The position numbers and the translations under genes are program-made. Below, in pieces: positions 1-11,302 of a stretch of 64,000 nt of DNA. Below the pieces are notes generated by a model. The model was not told the DNA's origin. It ran no database searches and saw nothing but the letters and a program-made list of their open reading frames with translations. Within the stretch, counting starts at the first letter, position 1, and each line of letters opens with the position of its first letter. Location of the stretch: contig JAVHZZ010000003.1 in assembly GCA_036250195.1 (NCBI GenBank), positions 297,939,565 through 298,003,564 on the forward strand. The letters run 5' to 3'. The stretch comes from Mixophyes australis. Its lineage: Eukaryota; Chordata; Amphibia; Anura; Limnodynastidae.

Positions 1-930
1 AGGGGATGAGAGATCCAAAGGGGAAGGGGGTGCTGGGAGAGTGGATGAGAGAGCCGAAGGGGGTGCTGGGAGAGGGGATGACAGAGCCAAAGGGGGTGCT
101 GGGAGAGGGGATGACAGAGCCAAAGGGGGTGCTGGGAGAGGGGATGAGAGAGCCAAAGGGGAAGGGGGTGCTTGGAGAGGGGATGAGAGAGCCAAAGGGG
201 GTGCTGGGAGAGTGTATGAGAGAGCCAAAGGGGGTGCTGGGAAAGGGGATGAGAGAGCCAAAGGGGAAGGGAGTGCTGTGAGAGGGGTGAGAGAGCTAGG
301 GGTGCTGGGAGAGGGGGTGAGAGAGCCAGGGGGTAGGGGGTGCTGGGAGAGGGGGTGAGAGAGCCAGGCGGTAGGGGGTGCTGGGAGAGGGGGTGAGAGA
401 GCTAGGGAGTGCTGGGAGAGGGGTGAGAGAGCCAGGGGGTAGGGGGCACTGGAAGAAGGGGTGAGAGAGCCAGGGGAGAAGGGTGTGCAGGAAGAGGGAG
501 TGAGAGAGCCAGGGGGGGAGGGTGTGCAGGAAGAGGGGTGAGAGAGCCAGGGAGGTTGGGGGTGCAGGAAGAGGGGTGAGAGAGCCAGGGAGGAAGGGGA
601 TGCAGGAAGAGGGGTGAGAGAGCCAGGGAGGTAGGGGGTGCAGGAAGAGGTGTGAGAGAGCCAGGGAGGTAGGGGGTGCAGGAAGAGGGGTGATAGAGCC
701 AGGGAGGTAGGGGGTGCAGGAAGAGGGGTGAGAGAGCCAGGGGGTAAAGGGTGCAGGAAGACGTGTGAGAGAGCCAGGGGGTAGAGGGTGTAGAAAGACG
801 TGTGAGTGCCAGGGGAGTAGACAGTGCAGGAAGACGTGTGAAAGTGCCAGGGGAGAAGGTGTTGCAGGAAGACGTGTTAGAGTGCCAGGGGAGAAGGTGG
901 TGCAGGAGGACGTGTGAGAGAGCCAGGGGA
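1..930. repeat. 33-bp G-rich minisatellite
   Basis: Tandem array, already in progress at the window edge. The unit is about 33 bp (11 codons), with a core of 'gagagagccaaaggggg' plus 'tgctgggagaggggatga'. Units diverge gradually towards 930, where 'caggaagacgtgtgagagtgc' variants appear. The array makes long reading frames on both strands (for example 6-281 plus and 296-1021 minus) that only translate the repeat and are not genes. Confidence 0.93.
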
Positions 931-1584
931 GAAGATGGTGCAGCGGCATAGGTAAAAGAAAGTGTAAAGGGAGAGACATCTTAAGAATGGGAATGTCATG
1001 GATACAGCCATCATAAAACACAAGTAGTAATGAAGAATGGGAATGGACAGAGGGGACAATTCACTTATATTTTCCATACCCCCGCTTCTAAATTTCCACT
1101 TCAACCACTGCCCTCTGTTCCTGCTCCCGACTGCCTGTGTGAAATGACAGCTGCTGATCCCTCCTCGCCCTGCGCACCCAGTAGGAGAACAGAACACAGG
1201 ATGCCATAATCAGGTAAGTTCAAATATTTTCTCGTGTGCAATGTGTTTTTAACCATCCTTTTTTCAACTGGGGGAACTACTGTGTATCCAATGACGTTTA
1301 AAACACTATGTATTGCTCATTATTGCGCTGTAATGTTTCTTGCATATTTATCTGTACAAAGATTTTTTAATAAGAAGGAAAAAACATTGCTTGTCATAAA
1401 TTTTATCTGACTGTGTATATATATTTAGGTTTGCATTGTAAATGGTGTATTAAGCTGCTCCTGGGACTTACACACTCAGTATCTGGTATGCTCTACCAAT
1501 TTTTATTTGTGAATGAGTTTTTGTCTGGGCACTACTAATGATTTGTGGGCACTACTATGGCATAATGTTATTTGGGGACACTAT

Positions 1585-2998
1585 TGTGGTGGTCGAGTAT
1601 TGATGGGAATCCTTCCCTTACCTTGTCCTCCAGACACGAGTCAGGTTCTTTTCTGTTCTGATATCCGGTGGTCAGGAGATAAATACTTCAATGAAAGGGA
1701 CAAGGATAGGTCAAACAACTTGGGTTTATTGAGAATGCGGTAAGGATAGTTTTGGTAAGACACCGCGCCACTGACCCCTTCAGCTCAATAGTAATGACAA
1801 AATAATGCGTCTGATCAGCATAGAGCACAATAGCATTTAACATATGACATACACCTAGTGAGTATAAGGCAGAATAACGATAACATCTTCAATGCACATT
1901 GTCTAATAAGGCACACTGGTAATCACAGTTACTACTTTCACGTTAACAATATCTGACTGGTGATGATGCAATAACCATCAGTAATAACCCATCAAGACTC
2001 TTACGGTCACTACCACGCCCACTAGAGGGCTACTTCTTATTCAGCAGTGTTTGGGGTACCGTGCTATTCCCTATGGGTCAGGCGCCCCACTTTTAGCATC
2101 TACTGCTGAGTTAACTTGAATTGCAGCGGTACCACTAACACTGAATGTCACACCTTCAATATTAATAAATCAATTCTTAGGTAAATTACATAACATTAAC
2201 ATCATCTAAAACATTTGGTACACCAATATTATCCCCGGTAACGTTACCATAATTTCCGCTCAGTCCTGGGCTGACCTGTGCACAGGAATTTGGTAGTGTT
2301 CCAATGTCCTGCAGAGGTTTCCATCAAGGGTTAAGTATTATAGTAGAAAGCAGGGCTGTTGCTCATTTCAGCCACAAGATGGCACTGTTCTCTCAACAGT
2401 CAATGAATCTCTATCAGCACATGTGCTCTGCAACAGGGTATAATGTCCAGATATCAGCACACACACAGGATATAGCTAAAACGACCGTCTTAATTGTTCC
2501 CTGCAGCCTGTGTATAGGTATGATCTGGGGAAAAAGCTCTCACAATCCTTCCTTGTACAAGAATGCAATGTCAGTTTTGGGTAGATTCTCTCATCACTCT
2601 TCCCTCTGACACTGGGGTGTGTGCAGTACACTGCAGGCTAGGGTTTTACCTTAAGACGGTTCTGCAGTCAGTGGAGACTGTCTTTGGCGCCCCGCTGCGT
2701 GTCCCCAGCTGTTCTCCGTCCGCTTTGCTGGCAATGTCACAGTTCTGGCAGCAGCTTATCTTCTCTCTGCTCGGCTGCACGTCCTCCCCCTTGTTCCTTC
2801 TACCATGCTGCTCTCTCTCTCCTCCTTCCTGCACATCCTCTTCCTGTTACTCCCCCAGCCAATCAGGGCCTTCATCCTCCTCCTGTCAATCACTCCTGGG
2901 CACAAGTTTTCAGGAGCACAATTAACCCCTTGTAGCCCTGCATTTTAAAAGCGTTTATGCACTTCCTCTGTGCTGTTCAACAGGGCTTTGGGGTATCA
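1585..2998. mobile_element. Probable solo LTR with 6-bp target duplication
   Basis: A 1414-bp segment interrupts the left arm of the inverted duplication. It begins TGTGGTGG, ends GGGTATCA, and is flanked by CACTAT at 1579-1584 and 2999-3004. Removing it rejoins the locally repeated 'ggcactat..ggcataatatga' pattern. TG...CA ends with a short direct duplication fit an LTR left by recombination between two LTRs. I see no gag, pol or polypurine tract inside, and the small reading frames here resemble nothing I know. A non-autonomous DNA transposon is the alternative. Confidence 0.5.
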
Positions 2999-3119
2999 CA
3001 CTATTACGGCATAATATGACCTTGGGGCACTACGATGTGGCATTATATGAACTGGGCGCACTATGGTGTGCCATAATATGAACTTCTGCTAAAGGCAAGT
3101 CTTTCATTGTTGAATATGA

Positions 3120-3174
3120 TGGGAGCCCAAAGAAGTTGCTGTATCGGGGCCCAAAATTCCTCTTGTCGGCCCTG
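3120..3174. mobile_element. hAT-type terminus (CAGGGCxGxCAAGAGG family)
   Basis: Ends ...CCTCTTGTCGGCCCTG at 3174. This is the same terminus as at 5697 (opposite orientation), 43252 and 47150 in this window. At 47150 it bounds an element with a perfect 8-bp duplication, so this is probably one end of an older relative. No partner end with a matching duplication was found here. Confidence 0.55.
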
Positions 3175-3714
3175 CCAGTGAGTCAAGGGGGTAGACGTCT
3201 CCAGGTAAATAATCTAAATGTTTCCTATCTAATCAAACTGATGGATCACATCCAATTATCTCTCACCCACCTCCAATATCTCTCTTTATTTATATACTGA
3301 GTTATTTAAAATAAATAGAAAAAAGACACATATCCAGTTACTAAAAAAAAAGTTAGTAAAAAAAAATATTTTTCTCTGACATTTTGCTGTAGATGGAAAT
3401 ACTTTTAATGTGGCCGTGTGGGTTCAAATGATCATTCAATAGTTATGTGGTTTTTTTTAGATATATGTTAGAGTTTTATTTCATTTGGAATGATTCATGA
3501 AAATTCTGCCATTACTATTTAATTGAGGGAAAATGGTACCTGTTACCTATATGTGTGTATGTATTCTGTTGTTGCTATCTTGTGGGAGATTTGAAAAAAG
3601 CAAAACATTGGTTTCCTACAGTGGCGCCTGTATAATTGGTGGTATTGCTGTAGTATGGGGTGGCGTGGTGGTGGCAATGTTGTAGTGTGTTTGGGGCTTA
3701 GTATTGTTAGTAAG

Positions 3715-4340
3715 TAGGAGAGGGTATTGCTGTAATGTGCGGTTGATGCTGGTTGCTGTAATGTGGGGGGTGATGCTGGATGCTGTAATGTGGGGGGTGA
3801 TGCCGGATGTTGTAATGTGGGGGGTGATGCCGGATGCTGTAATGTGGGGGGTGATGCTGGTTGCTGTAATGTGGGGGGTAATGCTGGTTGCTGTAATGTG
3901 GGGGTGATGCTGGTTGCTGTAATGTGGGGAGTGATGCTGGACACTGTAATGTGGGGGGTGATGCTGGTTGCTGTAATGTGGGAGGTGATGCTGGATGCTG
4001 TAATGTGGGGGGTTATGCTGGATGCTGTAATGTGGGAAGTCATGCTGGATGCTGTAATGTGGGAGGTGATGCCGGATGCTGTAATGTGGGGGGTCATGCT
4101 GGACGCTGTAATGTGGGAGGTGATGCTGTAATGTGGGAGGTGATGCTGGGTGCTGTAATGTGGGAGGTCATGCTGGACGCTGTAATGTGGGGGGTGATGC
4201 TGGGTGCTGTAATGTGGGAGGTGATGCTGGATGCTGTAATGTAGGGGGTCATGCTGGACGCTGTAATGTGGGGGGTGATACCGGTTGTTGTAATGTGGAG
4301 TGTGATGCCAGTTGCTGTAATGTGGGGGTGATTGATGTAA
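3715..4340. repeat. 27-bp minisatellite
   Basis: About 23 tandem units of 27 bp (9 codons), with core 'gatgctggatgctgtaatg' followed by 'tggggggt'. It lies in the spacer of the inverted duplication. The overlapping plus and minus reading frames (up to 297 aa) are translations of the array. Confidence 0.95.
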
Positions 4341-4440
4341 ACTGAGTTTGTGTGCGGGGTTATTTATTGCTGTAATTTGGGCACTAACAATGTAATGCTG
4401 AGGGTCAATAGGAGAAATAAATACCCCCACACACACTCAC

Positions 4441-4582
4441 TCATACTACATCATGTTGTACTGCACCAGCAACGCGCACTGCGCCAGCATCAGTGCGCAA
4501 CAATATAGTGCATGGAGCTCACAACACGTGGGCCTGTGTGCTATGAAAGCCAGGGCTGATTTTTAGTCCCAGTCCGGCCCTG
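4441..4582. mobile_element. hAT-type terminal fragment
   Basis: Ends '...agtccggccctg' at 4582. Read on the minus strand it starts CAGGGCCGGACTGGGACTAA, and about 140 bp matches the start of the repeat at 7848 in opposite orientation. CAGG(G) ends of this kind are typical of non-autonomous hAT elements. The other end was not identified. Confidence 0.5.
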
Positions 4583-5008
4583 CCTCCACCCCCCTCGCGC
4601 GCCACAACTGATGTTTAATAATCACGCCTCCCTCCAGACCCAACATTAAAATAATAGTATTAACATTTAGTAAATAGATCTATTTCACCCAACCAGCCCC
4701 AACATTAAATTAATATACTCCCATTTAATAAATAAATAAATTTATTTCCCTAGCTCCAAACAGGCTCAGCAATAAATGAAATGGCATTTACGTTTAATAT
4801 AACCATTTCCCACAACCACTGAATAATTCATATTTACATTTAATAAATAGCCATCCACCCCAAACTCAGCTGCATATTCAATTAATGGCCCCAAACCACC
4901 CCAGCATTAAATTAAAGGTCCTGGTACCTCACCTTAAAATAATAGGCACCACTATTAAATTAAATAGCCCCACCATTACCCAACAATTAAATTAATAGCT
5001 ACACACTG

Positions 5009-5114
5009 TGCAGGTCCGTTCAGCAGTGACAGTGTGCTGCCCGGCTGCTCTGATTGTGTTTTAAACACAATCAGAGTAGCGGGACAGCACACTTTCACTG
5101 CTGAACGGACCTGC
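5009..5114. repeat. Long near-perfect hairpin (about 53-bp arms)
   Basis: The left arm starts 'gcaggtccgttcagcagtga' and runs to 'ctctgattgtgttt'. The right arm starts 'aaacacaatcagagtagcgg' and ends 'tgaacggacctgc'. The arms meet with almost no loop and differ at only a few positions. This is probably the core of a foldback/MITE-type element. It is followed by two CAGGGGCGG- and CAGTGTCAG-type hAT ends, ending at 5220 and 5270. Confidence 0.85.
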
Positions 5115-5696
5115 ATATACTGTGCAGCCGCCGGCAGCCTTAGAACACAGAAAGGGGGCGGGGCCTAAATCGCCCCCCTAAAATCGCCCGGGGTAGGACA
5201 AATGTCTGGGTCCGCCCCTGCCTACCACTGAATTCCCCCGGTGGGCCCTTCATGTCCCAGTCTGACACTGCCCCCACATTACAAAATTAATTAAATACCC
5301 CAGAAAATAGCAACAACAGAGTAGTTGCACACATATAATTATCAAGCATCATTTTCTCTCGATTAAATTGCAATGGCAGAATTTTCATGCATTATTCCAC
5401 ACAAAATAAAATGCTAACAAATTCATCAGAAAAAAGCATAACTGGTGAATGATGACTTGAACCAACACTGTCAGATTAAAAGTATTTCCATCTACAGCAA
5501 AATGTCAAGGAAAAATATTTTTTTTACTACAGTAATTGGATATGCGTCTTTTCTATTAATTTTAAATAACACAGTATGTAAATTAAAGGGGGTGGAGGGG
5601 GTGCTTGAGAGCTAATTGGATATGATCCATCAGTTCGATTAGATAAGAAATCTTTAGATTATTTACCTGGAGATGTCTGCCCCATAGATTCACAGG

Positions 5697-5765
5697 CAGG
5701 GCTGTCAAGAGGAATTTTGGGCCCTGGTACAGCAACTTCTTGGGGCCCTCTGATTAGTCGACAAT
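5697..5765. mobile_element. hAT-type terminus, mirror of 3120-3174
   Basis: Starts CAGGGCTGTCAAGAGGAATT at 5697 and is the reverse complement of the end at 3174. It belongs to the right arm of the inverted duplication. Confidence 0.55.
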
Positions 5766-5904
5766 GATGGAGACTTGTGCGTGAAAAAGCACTAAGCCAC
5801 ACCCCTTTGGCAGAAGTTCATATTATGCCACATGGTATTACCCTCGATTAATATTATACCACGCAGTAGTGGACCCAATTGATATAATGCCACTTTATTG
5901 CCTC

Positions 5905-6122
5905 AAATCATACACACACAGAGAGACTAGGATCAATTTGCTAGCAGCCAATTAACTTGTATGTTTTTGGAGTGTGGGAGGAAACCGGAGCACCCGGAGG
6001 AAGCTCACGCAAACACGGGGAGAGCATACAAACTCCACACAGATCAGGCCATGGTCAGGAATTGAACTCATGAATCCAGCGTTGTGAGGCAGAAGTACTA
6101 GCCACTAAGCCACCATGTTTAT
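5905..6122 (-). mobile_element. V-SINE, antisense, 3'-truncated
   Basis: Reverse complement of the V-SINE at 8632: the conserved central domain ('ggaaaccggagcacccggag', 'acggggagagcatacaaact') and the tRNA-like head ('aggcagaagtactagccact') are all present. The LINE-like 3' tail is missing, and the copy stops at the 'cacacacagagagactag' region. It sits in the right arm of the inverted duplication and interrupts the 'agtgcccccaa' repeats there. Confidence 0.85.
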
Positions 6123-6365
6123 GTAACACAATAGTGCCCCCAATTGAAATTATGCCACTATAGTGCCCCCAAATCATATTATGCCACTCAGTAGTGCCCC
6201 CAGTTCAAGAAAGGATGGTTAAAATGTATTAAAAATACATTGCACACAAGAAATTATATTAACACACGATTATGGCATCCTGTGTTCTGTTCTACAGAGC
6301 GCACCAGGCGAAGAGGGATCAACTCAGACATTCAGTTGGGAGCAGGGGCAGAGGAGAGAAGGAGG

Positions 6366-7076
6366 TGAAGATAATGAAGAGGGAGTGGGGGGCAGATGTA
6401 GTAAGGTGACTGTTTCCTGAGGAGGAGCCTGCCACTAATAGGCTACGGCCAGCCCCATTAGCTGTCAGTTTCCACTAAGATGTAATGGCCAATTCACATC
6501 AGCTAATCTAGCAATCGGCCCCTCTGGCATTTGCCAGACGGCCAATCCGCCCCTAGCCAAAGGTACATATATTGCACCTGCTGCATTGTGTCTTCTGATT
6601 TCTCCACCATCAGTAACATTAATGCCAATGAAAAGAAACTTTTACCGTAACGCATACGTAGGGTAACACATCAGAGAGTTTAAAGTAAAAATCCCATTAT
6701 TGGTTCCAAATACTCATATGTAAAACACAAGATGTAATGTATTCCAATATTTTGTTTCCCATTAAGCACATGCACATACTAGTACATACTATGGATAAAC
6801 TTGCATTGCTTCAGAATAGAGTTAAGTTTAAACACTAATATTGAAAAAAGTGTTTGTATCAGTTTAAATATTACAGATAACGCTGTTTAGATAAATTCAC
6901 TTTGACTAGGTTGATGTCATTGACTTTGATCATGAATAGCTATTGTGACATCACACAACTTAGGAATGTTTGGATTGTGAGACTGATTGCAGCAGAGTAT
7001 CAGTGCTCATTCTACATTTCTACTTATTTTGTGAGTAAACTGAGACAGCTCAGGGGTACCGGAAGAGCACGTGGTT
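6366..7076. other. Intergenic, with one hAT-like end
   Basis: No coding signal. The stretch 'gccagacggccaatccgccc' near 6534-6553 resembles the complement of a CAGGGGCGGATTGGC-type hAT end. The remainder is AT-rich and unrecognised. Confidence 0.4.
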
Positions 7077-7079
7077 GGC

Positions 7080-7610
7080 AGATACAGTCTTTGTGCAGTG
7101 AGAGATCAGTCCAGGACTTGTACCCGGGATATCCCGCAGCCTCCCCGTGGACCTAGCCTTAGAAATGGGAGAAAACGACAACGGATTATGGGGGTCCAGA
7201 AAAACAAAGAATCTCTGCGAAAAATGTTTTGCGGATTTCCAGAAGAAACAGTCAGAGGATGATTCCACCTCTAGTACAAGCAACTGCCAATCCTCGCAGA
7301 GCAGTAGTCCCAGACAACATATATTGGCAGACCTGACTGTAACTTCAGCTCAAGTCTCCCTAACCACGCCATCAAAAAGATCCTGTGAGACATATTCTCA
7401 TTCTACTACTAAAAGGCCTTGTCTACTTTTTCCAGTGGGAAAGGGCCCGACAGTAGCCAATCCAAGCAGAACACTCATCGCTGCTGCTCCATCTGCCAAA
7501 TAAGAAAACAAGAGTTGGGGTCCTGTCGCTGGGGGGCCAAGGACGCAAAGCGGCCATTATGAAAATTGTGATGCTTGATAGGAAAGTGGGCAGGTCCATT
7601 TAGCACATTG
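7080..7610 (+). pseudogene. ZFAND3: ZFAND3 processed pseudogene
   Basis: An intronless copy of the AN1/A20-type zinc-finger protein ZFAND3. The frame 7147-7503 shows the A20-type finger remnant (LWGSRKTKNLCEKCFADFQK), then a serine-rich linker and the conserved block VSLTTPSKRSC, and stops at 7503. Sense remnants of the AN1 finger and C-terminus continue in other frames: QELGSCRWGAK at about 7507-7540 and AIMKIVMLDRKVGRS at about 7554-7600. Most AN1 cysteines and the segment between them are deleted. Several exons' worth of protein run without introns, as expected of an L1-mobilised mRNA copy. No poly(A) tail is clear. It is surely non-functional as ZFAND3. Confidence 0.82.
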
Positions 7611-7847
7611 GCTAGCACTGTTTCCAATTTTAAATTCCAGATTTCCTGGTCTCGACCTGTGTTTTCCTGGTACATGCATAAAATGCTAAATTTAGCATGA
7701 ATGCTAGCAAAACTAAGTTCCCTGTATTATTTCCTTTGTTCTTAGTTTGCAAATAAGGTATAGTGAAACTGCTGCATGTGCTGTCCGAGTCCTCTCTCCA
7801 TCCCCTCCACTTACTCATTCCCTGGCCTTAGTGTGGATAATATAACA

Positions 7848-8440
7848 GCAGCGTCGGACTGGGACTAAAAATCAGCCCTGGCATTTAAAGCACACAGGCC
7901 CACCTGCTGTGGGCTCCAAGCATGATATTGTTGCATGCTGATGTGGCGATGTTGGTGCAGTGCAACCTGAGACATCAGCACAAACTTATCTATCACGCTT
8001 GATTTTCTGCCCACTCTGATCATTTCACCAAAAAAAGGCATAAAATCATAATGTTTAAAAAAAAAATTAGTGTTAATTAACCCAGCAGTACTTTAAATCT
8101 TAAATAATGAAAATAAATAATGCAACAAAAACAAACCTCACTTTATATTGCATTTTTTATATGTTACTTCCCTCTACAGCACATTTTTCTTTACTTACCG
8201 GGCTGATTATAATGGGGTATATATTTACATCATATCATAACAATAGATTTTATAATATTGTTCTATTACAGTACTGAACACAGGGGCTGATTTATAAAAG
8301 TGCAAAAAGCCCATGGTTGAAAACTAATATAAAATATATTGCACACAAGAAAATATATTAACACACCTGATTATGGCATCCTGTGTTCTGTTCTACTGGG
8401 CGCGCTGTGCGAGGAGGGATCCACGGATGCCAGCTCATAC
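7848..8440 (+). mobile_element. hAT-like repeat fragment
   Basis: Starts CAGCGTCGGACTGGGACTAA at 7848, matching the end at 4582 inverted. Its distal part (8330-8430, 'gattatggcatcctgtgttc') matches the outer part of the inverted duplication near 6270. The same two modules therefore recur on both sides of the ZFAND3 copy. No coding capacity. Confidence 0.5.
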
Positions 8441-8631
8441 AGGCTAACTGGACATTTTCACTTCCTTTGGAACCAAAGACATAACTTGCTTGGGAATATC
8501 ACTTCCCTTACATCATAACAATGTCTTATATACATACAAAGACAAATTACTCATACAACAAATCAGAAAAGAAATAAAGACTTGAACATTAAATTTCTGA
8601 GTTGTTGCAATTGGGCAAAATGCTTAGCGTG

Positions 8632-8956
8632 GGGCAGCACGGTGGCGTAGTGGTTAGCACTTCTGCCTCACAGCACTGGGGTCATAAGTTCAATTCCCGA
8701 CCATGGCCTTATCTGTGAGGAGTTTGTATGTTCTCCCCGTGTTTGCGTGGGTTTCCTCCGGGTGCTCTGGTTTCCTCCCACACTCCAAAAACACACTGGT
8801 AGGTTAATTGGCTGCTAACAAATTGACCCTAGTCTGTCTGTGTGTATTTTAGGGAATTTAGACTGTAAGCCCCAATGGGGCAGGGACTGATGTGAATGAG
8901 TTCTCTGTACAGCGCTGCAGAATTAGTGGCGCTATATAAATAAATGGTGATGATGA
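8632..8956 (+). mobile_element. V-SINE (tRNA-derived, LINE-type tail)
   Basis: Complete SINE. The tRNA-like head has an A-box region 'ggtggcgtagtggttagc' and a B-box-like 'agttcaattcc'. The strongly conserved V-SINE central domain follows ('gttctccccgtgtttgcgtg', 'ggtttcctcccacactcc'), then a LINE-derived tail ending 'gtggcgctatataaataaat' and 'ggtgatgatga'. The internal pol III promoter boxes are readable but somewhat diverged. It is not a tRNA gene. The type is widespread in fish and amphibians and supports the organism call. Confidence 0.92.
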
Positions 8957-9590
8957 AATATTATATGTTGCGCAAATGACCACCCTCTTGTTAAGAAGGG
9001 TTGATCTGCAAAAGCTAAAAAAGCATCACAGATTTTATTTTAAACAAGAAAAAAACTAGTCTTAACATGATTAAGTTGCAGCAATCAGCTCAGAGAGGAG
9101 GATTTAACCTACCAAACTATGAATATTACAATTTAAACTGCCAACTTCAATTTGCGGTAGTCTGGATTAGAAATTAAAGCACATTCATGAACATGATGAT
9201 AAACTCTCAGTATGCACCCCTCTATCCCTCAGTTCTACTGCCCCTCTCAATTAGCTCAAATACCATAACAGAGATAATATCTTAGTTAACTCCAAATTTA
9301 GTGCTTGGAAATTGGCTAGGAGAGCTAATCCAATATACCACACATAGGTGCTGATGGGGGGAGGGAAGGGGCATTCTAACTAATACTTGCTTATGATAAT
9401 GACTTGTTGTAAACTAGGCACATATGCTGCTGTAGCGGAGGCAGACGCATCCTGAGATAAGTACATTATTTTTCAGTGATCTTTATTTAAGAGTAATTTT
9501 GCAACCAACTCTGCATCAGCTCCACAATCTCTTCTCTTTCCGTACCTGGGAAATCTAGCATTTCATGAGGGAGAGGCAAAACAACCGCCA
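8957..9590. other. Intergenic, nothing recognised
   Basis: AT-rich sequence without a convincing reading frame, repeat or RNA structure. Confidence 0.6.
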
Positions 9591-9822
9591 CCCGAACTTA
9601 GGGGTGGTACTTTCGCACTTTTTCGTATTCCAAATGAGGCAAAACGTCATTGTGATGTTGTTGGATCTCGGATCTTGTGAGTTTTGGAATCTATAAATAC
9701 TGCCCTTCACGACGATCTAGCGGCATTTGAGAGAGGGATACAGAAGGGGTAGGATAGACTGTAGAGCAGTTGGGCAGGCAAACTTACAGAATTGAAAGAG
9801 GAGGGTGGTAGCAGTGTTAAAG

Positions 9823-10570
9823 AATGCTCCATTGCTAATTGTCATTGCTGAAATACAAATATACTAGTCCTTGCAGGCTTTTTTTCTGAAATTGCACCAA
9901 AAAGTGTAGGGTGTTATATACACCCGAAGATAAGAGCTGCATTGCTAATTGTCATTGCTGAAATACAAATATACTAGTCCTTGCAGGCTTTTTTCTGAAT
10001 TTGCACCAAAAAGTGTACGGTGTTATCAAAATGGAATCACAGCAGTACACAGAAGAGCAGGAGCACCAAGCAGCTGCTGCCACCAGTCATGATGAAAGTA
10101 ATCACTGTACGTCATCTGGTAAAGCCTATGTAAAAGTACATAGTATTTTTAAGTCCGGCAAACAAAAATGTAAAAAAACACCTTTTACCTTGGTCAAGAA
10201 AAAAACCACCTGTAATCAAGGCATAGTTAAGTGCCGAAAGAAATAAAACTGCCAACATGCAATTCTACATACGCAGTGGCAAAAAAAAATCAGGCCTTTG
10301 CCTTTCTCTATGAGTGGTAGTTCTGCAACTGTCAGTGGGGCATCTTCTTGTAAGGTCAGTCATGATGATGCAAGACCTTGTCATACTCAAAAAGTGTGTT
10401 ATATAGGTAACACAAAAAGGAGAGCTGCGTTGCTAATTCTCATTGCTGAAATGCAAATACTAGTCCTTGCAGGCTTGTCTACTGAATTTGCAGACAAATT
10501 CAGAAGTGTTATATAGGTAACAGACAAAGACGGGTGCTCCATTGCTAAGAGTCATTGCTGAAATACAAAT
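9823..10570. repeat. Sub-terminal tandem repeats of the hAT element
   Basis: Four or five diverged copies, about 100-130 bp each, of a unit containing 'gtcattgctgaaatacaaat', 'ctagtccttgcaggctt' and 'gtgttatata'. A 246-bp frame (10001-10246) lies between copies. Its product (with QAAAATSHDESNHCTSSGKA) resembles the minus-strand hAT frame at 37501-36818 (EAAATSHD...STSSAKG) and the plus-strand frame at 20095-20415 (SSGKGDVKVHSLFKSGKK). It is therefore hAT-associated, but its role is unknown. Confidence 0.6.
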
Positions 10571-10974
10571 AGCAGGGCTGGCTGGCTTGGTCTAAATCTG
10601 CAGTTACATTTTACTGTACCATAGCTCACTCAGAAACAGAGAGGTGGCAGGGTTCAGTGCTGAAACAGAAATTGTAATAATAGGGCTGTCAGTGTTCTTC
10701 AAAGTCTCCAGTGACATTGTATTGTGCCATAGCTCATACAGAAACAGGAGGGGTGACATTGTAGTTGTCACTCTCCAGTCTCAGTCATGATTATACTAAT
10801 CCCTCTACCTCGTGTGCTAAAGCCTATGTTCAAATGCATAGTGATTTTAAGTCAGGGAAACAAAAATCTAAATAAAAAGCTTGTACCTTTTTAAAGAAAA
10901 TAAAACGTCTCTAAAAAAGGTGAAAGTTTACTGTAGAAAAATATAAAATTGCCAAGATACCATTCTACCCAAAA

Positions 10975-11297
10975 TCTTACCACGCATACCAGCATCAGGT
11001 AGCTCCCTTCTCTTAGCTAGATTTCAGCACCTGCAATCTACACTGTCATCATATTCACCCTCATCATTGTGTACATCTTCCTCAAACAATACGAATTCAT
11101 CCCCGCTGGAATCCACCATCACAGAATGGGATTTGTAGTTCATTTTATGACAGAGCTGTCACGATTTTTTGGGTAATTCTTTAAGAGCAGAGCAAATGTC
11201 AAAATGTTGTGCTGACTCATCTGCATCACCACTGGGTGTCTTGGGAAAGCTAAGTTTTTTCCGAGAAGCAGTTGCCAGAGAAACTGAAGGATGAGAC
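10975..11297 (-). pseudogene. hAT transposase C-terminal remnant
   Basis: Read on the minus strand from 11297, it encodes ATASRKKLSFPKTPSGDAD, very like ARKKLSFPKRPAGGDAE in the hAT frame at 37501-36818. An internal deletion follows, then an acidic tail containing VDSSGDEF, as in that frame's VVESSGDEL. The hAT dimerisation core lies in the deleted part. Frameshifts are present. It continues the transposase whose front part is at 18709-20116. Confidence 0.65.
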
Positions 11298-11302
11298 GTC
11301 TT

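Larger units (their letters stand above)
1100..6365. repeat. Large imperfect inverted duplication
   Basis: The left arm (about 1100-1584 and 3005-3520) is matched as reverse complement by the right arm (about 5340-6365). Examples: 'cagaacacaggatgccataa' near 1190 against its complement near 6280, 'ggcataatatgaacttctgc' near 3070 against its complement near 5815, and 'tttgctgtagatggaaatac' near 3382 against its complement near 5490. Each arm carries its own later insertions: an LTR-like element on the left and a V-SINE on the right. The spacer (3520-5340) holds a minisatellite and a hairpin. It may be one foldback element or an inverted pair of composite repeats. Outer ends are approximate. 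Confidence 0.7.

Noticed and set aside
296..1021. 241-aa minus-strand frame (and its plus-strand partners from 6)
   Set aside because: Translation of the 33-bp minisatellite; no non-repeat domain.
3543..4436. 297-aa minus-strand frame rich in PPTLQ/HITAS repeats
   Set aside because: Produced by the 27-bp minisatellite in all frames; not a gene.
8632..8720. A tRNA gene
   Set aside because: It is the tRNA-derived head of a V-SINE; the cloverleaf is not maintained and the central domain follows directly.
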